Assembly: GCA_900073065.1 (NCBI GenBank)
Contig: FJOG01000035.1
Span: forward strand, 304,317 to 368,316
From: Phialocephala subalpina
Taxonomy: Eukaryota > Ascomycota > Leotiomycetes > Helotiales > Mollisiaceae
Reading direction: 5' to 3'
Length of the DNA stretch: 64,000 bases
The notes below the pieces were generated by a model. The model made no database searches and was not told the origin of the DNA. It saw nothing but the letters and a program-made list of their open reading frames with translations. Position 1 is the stretch's first letter; the number at the start of each line of letters is the position of its first letter. Positions 58,763 through 64,000 of this stretch are shown piece by piece. Position numbers and translations under genes: made by a program.

Positions 58763-60050
58763 TCAATTGCTCAACTCGGGTAGGCAGCAGGCGCAACTAC
58801 CAGCTTCATTAATAAAGTAGATCTCGAACTGTCCAGTCCACTTCGTCTGATTCTTTGTTCTGTAGTTTTGGCAAAAGACATATGGACGCAGGTCTGTGAG
58901 CCAGATTCTGTGCCGACTCTTGCGGTTGATCCAATCCGGGGAAGCGCTTTCGTGAGTAACTATCACAAGTATTAGCTGAGGTTCCAAAAATTCCGGATCG
59001 AGATAGGAAGAATGGAGCAAAGGCTGTCCAAATAGGACATCTCGTGAGCTCGCCGTTCCTAACAGTGGCAAGTAACCGTATTGCTCCACAACTCTTATCT
59101 TGGAGAACAGTCAAAAAATGTTCGAATCCATCGTCGACAATTTTCCTACCAGATGTTAGACCGGGGTTCCCTCATTGACAGACACTCCTCCGCACCCACG
59201 AAATAAAACGGATTCTCCATTCACAAAGGGTTCATCTGGTTCAACAGAAGCAGTAAGAGGAGAGCGAAATTTTGCTGCCGTGAAGGAACAATAGAAAAAG
59301 ATCATTTCTAGTAAGGCAGCCAGCCAAACGGTGTTTCCAAGGACAGAATGATCAAGTGACGGACTTTCATAAGTCCTAAAGAACAACGTAAGCCATAAGG
59401 TAATTCGAGATGAACGACGAATCTGTAAGGAAGACCCCACACCACGAATACGGAGCTCATGAGTGCCATAGCAGCTGTAAAGCGGGTTGAGGTATCTGTC
59501 CACCCAGCAACAGAGGATTCTTGTTAGATCAGGCCGTTCTGGCTGTAGGTAGAGCGTGACAGACAACCTGTTATCGAGCGGTTTAGCAATCAGTAGGTTT
59601 AACTTTAATATTGCAGTTATCGAGCTACTTACAGTTTGAACAGAACCACGGAACCAGGTGTAATTCCAAGTCTGATGTCAGGCATTGAGGGACCAAAACA
59701 GCGTGAACTAATGAAAGTCACTGTATCAGTACTCTCATCAGTGCACAAATGCCGAATGTTCTTACTTACTCTCGGCGATATCTTATACATTGGAATATTA
59801 GCTGGTCGCAAAAGATTCCTTCGGCCCAGTGTCGATTCTAGTACTCATCAACGGAGCAGAGTAACCTGTTGTGCGACTTGAAACTCACCTCTACTTCTTC
59901 TCGGCTGATCTGGGAAACATCGGGCTTAGGTTGACCCTGATACTCTGAATGTAGTATCAGCCTTTTTGCCACCCATACATAGCAGAGAAAGCTGTACATA
60001 CCTGGTATACCCTGCAAAGCACGTAATTGCAAAACTCTCGATTGCAAAAG
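58763..60050 (-). pseudogene. Unrecognised multi-exon coding relic
   Basis: Minus-strand segments look coding and are separated by good splice sites. The first reads LQLLQSRVLQLRALQGIP; a donor GTATGT near 59999 and acceptor CATTCAG lead to YQGQPKPDVSQISREEVE, then a GTGAGT donor. Next come a segment ending FGPSMPDIRLGITPGSVVLF (59629-59811) and one of about 135 codons (59156-59566) with a hydrophobic stretch, WLAALLEMIFFYCSF. The last reads LVIVTHESASPDWINRKSRH (58763-59089). The reading frame cannot be joined throughout without stops, so it is probably damaged. No family recognised. Confidence 0.35.
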
Positions 60051-60132
60051 CTGGAGCGTCGTAGGGTCGCTTAATGGAGAACTGAATCCGTTAGAAATCG
60101 TCTAGTTATTTCTTCATCCTTCCACTGGTACT

Positions 60133-61206
60133 TTGACAACAACCGAACACTGCAACACTCCTGGGATGCGTTTTAGTGTGTTCATGGCTTGCATTTCCAA
60201 GGATACATTGCCGAAGGATGCGGAATGGCTGAGCATCGAATCGACCCCGACGGAAGAGGGTTCCGCAAGAGACAATCAGGGGATCAAACATATGGCACAC
60301 ATGCTAGACATGACAAATATTCTAAAAGATTTTAGATTGGCAGTTGGACCGTCAGATAGCAATTCGATTTTACCGACAGCAGCTTACTCCACGGGAACTT
60401 TCTCTACAAGATCCACTGCAACCAGCTCCATTCCCCAGATGGACAAGCTCTGCTCATACTTCTATTCACAGCTTCAGCACTCGACGGTGGCGGAATCTTC
60501 TGCAGTATACACAGAAACAACAAACAAGTTTCAGCAATTCATCTACAAATGCCACTGTCCACCAGGATTCAATAATAGAACGCTATAATTGGGCAAGATA
60601 CTACAGATTGAGGCAGACATGCGGAGACGCGAAGCATGGACATCGAAGTTCAAGCTCGCAAGACAATTAACCCTAGCTGTTCTTAGATTCCAGTCCACAC
60701 CATGGGTCAGAGAAACACTGAACAGCAAAGGCATCCACTTCCTCGAGAGCGAAACTATTACCCAAAATCATGGATACTCGCTCGAAGACCCATTCATCCG
60801 CATCCAACTATCCCAAGCGGCAAATAACCGTCAACTGACAGCGAACAGCAACGCGTACCAACTCTCACGAAACGAATTCCTCTTCAACCTCGGTGTAATA
60901 CTTCTCGAGCTCGGCTACGATGCGCCACTTCGATATTTGCGGAACGCAGAGGATATCAGGGATGGTGATACAGATGCGAGCTGGTATACACAATTCTTCA
61001 CTGCACGCAGACTGGGGAGGAGTGCGCCGAGGGAACTGGATGCGAGGTATGGCAGGCTTGCAAAGAAGTGCTTGGAGTGTGATTTTGGTGTTGGAGACGA
61101 TCTAAATTCGATGGAATTGCAGGCTGCGATTGTGATGGATGTTGTGAATGAGTTGGACAGGTGCATTAAACTGGATGGGCATATTGACTCCATTCTCTCG
61201 GTCTAA
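60133..61206 (+). pseudogene. DUF7580-like protein with one internal stop
   Basis: One frame runs 60133-61206 and is interrupted only by a TAA at 60586-60588. The C-terminal half matches fungal DUF7580: LARQLTLAVLRFQSTPWV, then GIHFLE, an SRNEFLFNLGVILLELGY block and a closing helix, AAIVMDVVNELDRCIKLD. The N-terminal part is helical and Ser/Thr-rich with no clear family. The first codon of the frame is TTG; a usable ATG is at about 60169 (MRFSVFMACISKD), but the true start may be upstream. DUF7580 proteins are expanded in ascomycetes near HET/NACHT loci; the function is not established. The stop could be a CAA-to-TAA change or a sequencing error. Confidence 0.65.
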
Positions 61207-64000
61207 GATAGTTTACACTACTCGATGCGCAGCACCCGCCTCTATTTGAATGCAGAATTTCGGCAAAACTCCGACAAAGGTAACAAGCCAAAGCATGAGA
61301 TGATCAGACTAGAATCTGAGGTGATGGCAAGTCCTTCTCCCCTGATCAATCCCAGAGTCGATGCCCCTGGCTGAAAGTCACCTCACTTCACTGGTTGATA
61401 CATGATCCTGGATCTTCTTGAGAACAACTTTGAAGATCAGATGAGGATTTGAGGTGATAGCATTCTATTCCATCAACTTGCTGGCTGAAAATTTCACCTC
61501 GAATCGACACACCAGACATAACATTAAGATGGTATGTTGCCATTCCCACAAGCCGTAATTATGAACGAAGCTGAAGAGAAATTCGATGAGCAAGATGACG
61601 CGAGAGGAAGAAATATAAGGTGATCAGAAATAGAGAATAGACGATGAGAGCCCAGTACAGTACAAACTGGAGTCCTAAGAACTTTTCTACCAACCTCTCA
61701 TTGACTCAATCCAAAGCAGACACCCCCAATAGCAGACTCGAGCATGGAACCACTTCAGAAAGCACCCAAAGCAGAACGACAAGCTCGCATTTGCCTCTCT
61801 CTCCTTGTAGAAACATTTGCTTTCTCGATCATCTCAGCTGCAAGCCTGCAACCTCTACCCCCTCTACTCCACGCTCATCGCTTTCTCTTCCCGGTCCCTC
61901 AATTGCGGAATAAATTTCGCCCCAGTCACATACGATTCTCTTCATACCTTGTGAGAGAAGAAGTTTTCATGGTCACGGATTTTCGGGAGTCGTGAATAGT
62001 TGAAGTCTTGAATCGGAGATTGACTTGAATCCGAGTGGTGAGATAGCGGTGTATCGAAGGTAGGAGTGGGTTGAGAAGTCAACGATGGTTCTGTTCCTGA
62101 TGATCGATCGATCGATGAGTTCGTCTCGACCGAAGACTCCGATATATTTGCTTAGACGTGGTGTTGTGGATACAGATGAAGCAGTCAGTTCACGAGTGAC
62201 TATCTCCGGAGAAGGCATGACTGGAGGATAGAGGAGGCCGAATATGAAGCGAGTGGATGAATCGGGTGTTCAAGGCCAGGGCCACTTTCTGGCATAGAAT
62301 AGTGTCAACAGCAGGAGGGAAGAGATGAAGAACCGGCAAGAGATCGTTGGCGCGGCTGCTGGTTGGTTGGCTGGTTTTAGTAGGCGGATCTCAACTGCAT
62401 TTGTAGATTGAAATAACGAGAGGGAAGACATGCCAGGACAGGGCCTCCAGCAATACGAACAGATTCAAAGTCAGCGACAAGAATGGGCGGTAAACAAATC
62501 AACCGTTGGCCACTCGACCCATGAGGCTCACCTCGTAGGTCAGCGGAGCCGCCACCGGTAGTTTGCTGACTGGTTGTTATGTGTGGGGGCTGAATTGTCT
62601 GGATGAACAAGTGGGTGGTGTTCAAGGACAGAGCTTTGTTTCGAATGCCAAAAGATGCAACGACGTCGAAAGAAAGTGTCGGTAAGCAAGCGAGGACTTG
62701 CCAGTCTTGTCTGTTAATTGAAAAGCCGAAGCTAATGAGTCGAATCTGCTGGCTTTCTAGTTGGCTGGTTGGCCCCAGAGCCGCTCATTGTAAACGCTAT
62801 GAATAAAGAACAAGAAAAAGTGGGGTTGATGTTCAAGGACATGACCCTTGGTGAACTGTCAAAAGCTTCAATGACGTAGGGATGAACAAGCGGTAAGCCA
62901 CCATGCGAAGCACTGGCCAGTCGTTTTCTGGGTGAGGCTACTCGATCGACGATCTCACACCATTATGACTCGGGTTGCCATTGAATGGTGGGGGAAGTGG
63001 GACGAGAATGAAAGCCGAAGACCTATCAACAACTTCATAAGTGGATCTGGAGGGAAAAGCAAAGACGAACATCGTCACATGAACCGCTAGTTTCTCAACG
63101 AGGAAAAGAGCATCTCACATCTTCACCATTCTCGCATCTCGTCACATCATTCAGAAACACCAAAGTTATTCAGCAGTGGGAAAAGATTTCATTATGCCAC
63201 CCAGCCTCCCACCAACCGTCATTCATCCTCCCCTTTTGGAAAACCACATCCCCGACCCAAATAAGAGAAACCCGCATGCTCATGCAATACAAATTATCGC
63301 AAAACAACAAAAATGCCATCATTAGGAAAAATGACAATTCAACGCCCCATAGTAGACCAACCCTATAATCCCATAATATACAACCCTCAAAAAGACGATC
63401 TCTGACCGTGAAACCAAACCAAGCCAAATCAACCCACACAAGAGAGATCTAGCTCGGTGAAAATGCCTTCATCACAAGAAAATGAAAAATGTAATTTCGG
63501 GAGAGTGAGGAATCCGTGAAAACCAACATAACTATCATCATGTGGCTTGCTGTATGCCCTATTTCCAGAAACATGTCGAAAAGAAAGAGACAAGAAATTG
63601 TAGAACCGCAATGATGAAAAAGAGCAGATGACCATCCCAACCCAAACGCTATGCATGACGAGAACCCTGGACCCTAATGTGAAAAGTATCGAACGTCGAA
63701 ACCCAAAGTCCGATGAAAATGTGATGCCGTAATTGTAATGCAAAAGTCTTGAAAAATCAAAAAGGAGCTGAGAATGCAACATGCATGCAACTTTTGGATC
63801 TGGAAAGACCTGGGTATCAAGAACAGCCTCCCAATGCAACTATCTTCCTCCACCTCCGCTGATGAGCGGTCACCCAATCAAGGGGAACGCTTTAGACATT
63901 CTTCTTATCCTAATGTCCGACCACTGTGAATTGTTTGTTGGCTATGGGCTCGAGGCGTGACGGGACTCGGCCGTATTGTGCTGGCAGGACTGTAATCTGG
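61207..64000. other. Gene-poor right end
   Basis: About 2.8 kb with only short open frames on both strands. A degenerate repeat lies at 62265-62930 (separate entry). No gene, tRNA or mobile element recognised; a gene may continue beyond the window edge. Confidence 0.45.
62265..62930. repeat. Degenerate direct repeats
   Basis: The anchor GTGTTCAAGGACAGAG (about 62618) recurs with changes at 62267 and 62829. After the last two anchors a similar series follows: TG.CAAAAG, CAA.GACGT, GTAAGC and a GGCCAGTC- or TGCCAGTC-like end, about 210 bp apart. Copies near 62360 and 62755 share GCTGGTTGG/TTGGCTGGTT. Confidence 0.45.

Noticed and set aside
63429..63877. Minus-strand frame of 136 codons at the right end
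   Set aside because: Phe/Ser/His-rich without domain; overlaps a second frame of similar quality.

Overview
The window is nuclear DNA of a filamentous ascomycete (Pezizomycotina). The evidence is genes split by many 40-110 bp GT-AG introns with CTNAC-like branch points, fungal-only families (DUF3431, WSC, DUF7580, tubby-like), a fungal RGS-LOV photoreceptor, and eukaryotic core genes (SMC1, CDH1, PP1, eIF3a, G-gamma). An RGS-LOV protein of the Botrytis BcLOV4 type hints at Leotiomycetes or a relative, but this is inference. All exon coordinates were assembled by hand and may be off by a base in places.

Layout. 0-5.8 kb: a tRNA-like sequence with a palindrome, an aldo-keto reductase whose 3' end runs into an exact 250-bp tandem duplication, a 51-52-bp minisatellite and a P450. 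6.7-12.9 kb: the RGS-LOV photoreceptor and a DUF3431 membrane protein. 13.9-24.7 kb: SMC1, a second exact 250-bp duplication, GPC1 and CDH1. 26-35.5 kb: a secreted GH32 invertase, tRNA-Glu(CTC) with a 7-nt intron, a zinc-less MDR reductase, a tubby-like protein and a two-WSC secreted protein. 37-40 kb: a possible 74-residue gene and a field of diverged repeats. 40.4-50 kb: eIF3a, G-protein gamma, a SelW/Rdx-like CxxC protein in four exons, and PP1.

From about 50.3 kb the character changes. No intact conserved gene was found up to 64 kb, only relics: an aminoglycoside-phosphotransferase-like kinase, a C2H2 zinc-finger protein, a DUF7580 protein and unrecognised multi-exon fragments. The relics keep long coherent reading frames and splice sites but are cut by single in-frame TAA/TAG codons. 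Most of these can be explained by C-to-T change of CAA/CAG, as repeat-induced point mutation (RIP) or ordinary deamination would produce.

Functionally, the left 50 kb is core biology: cohesion (SMC1), mitotic exit (CDH1 and PP1), translation initiation (eIF3a), phosphatidylcholine remodelling (GPC1) and signalling. Two G-protein-pathway genes occur here, the RGS-LOV photoreceptor and the G-gamma subunit, 35 kb apart. No biosynthetic cluster, CRISPR array or intact transposon was seen.
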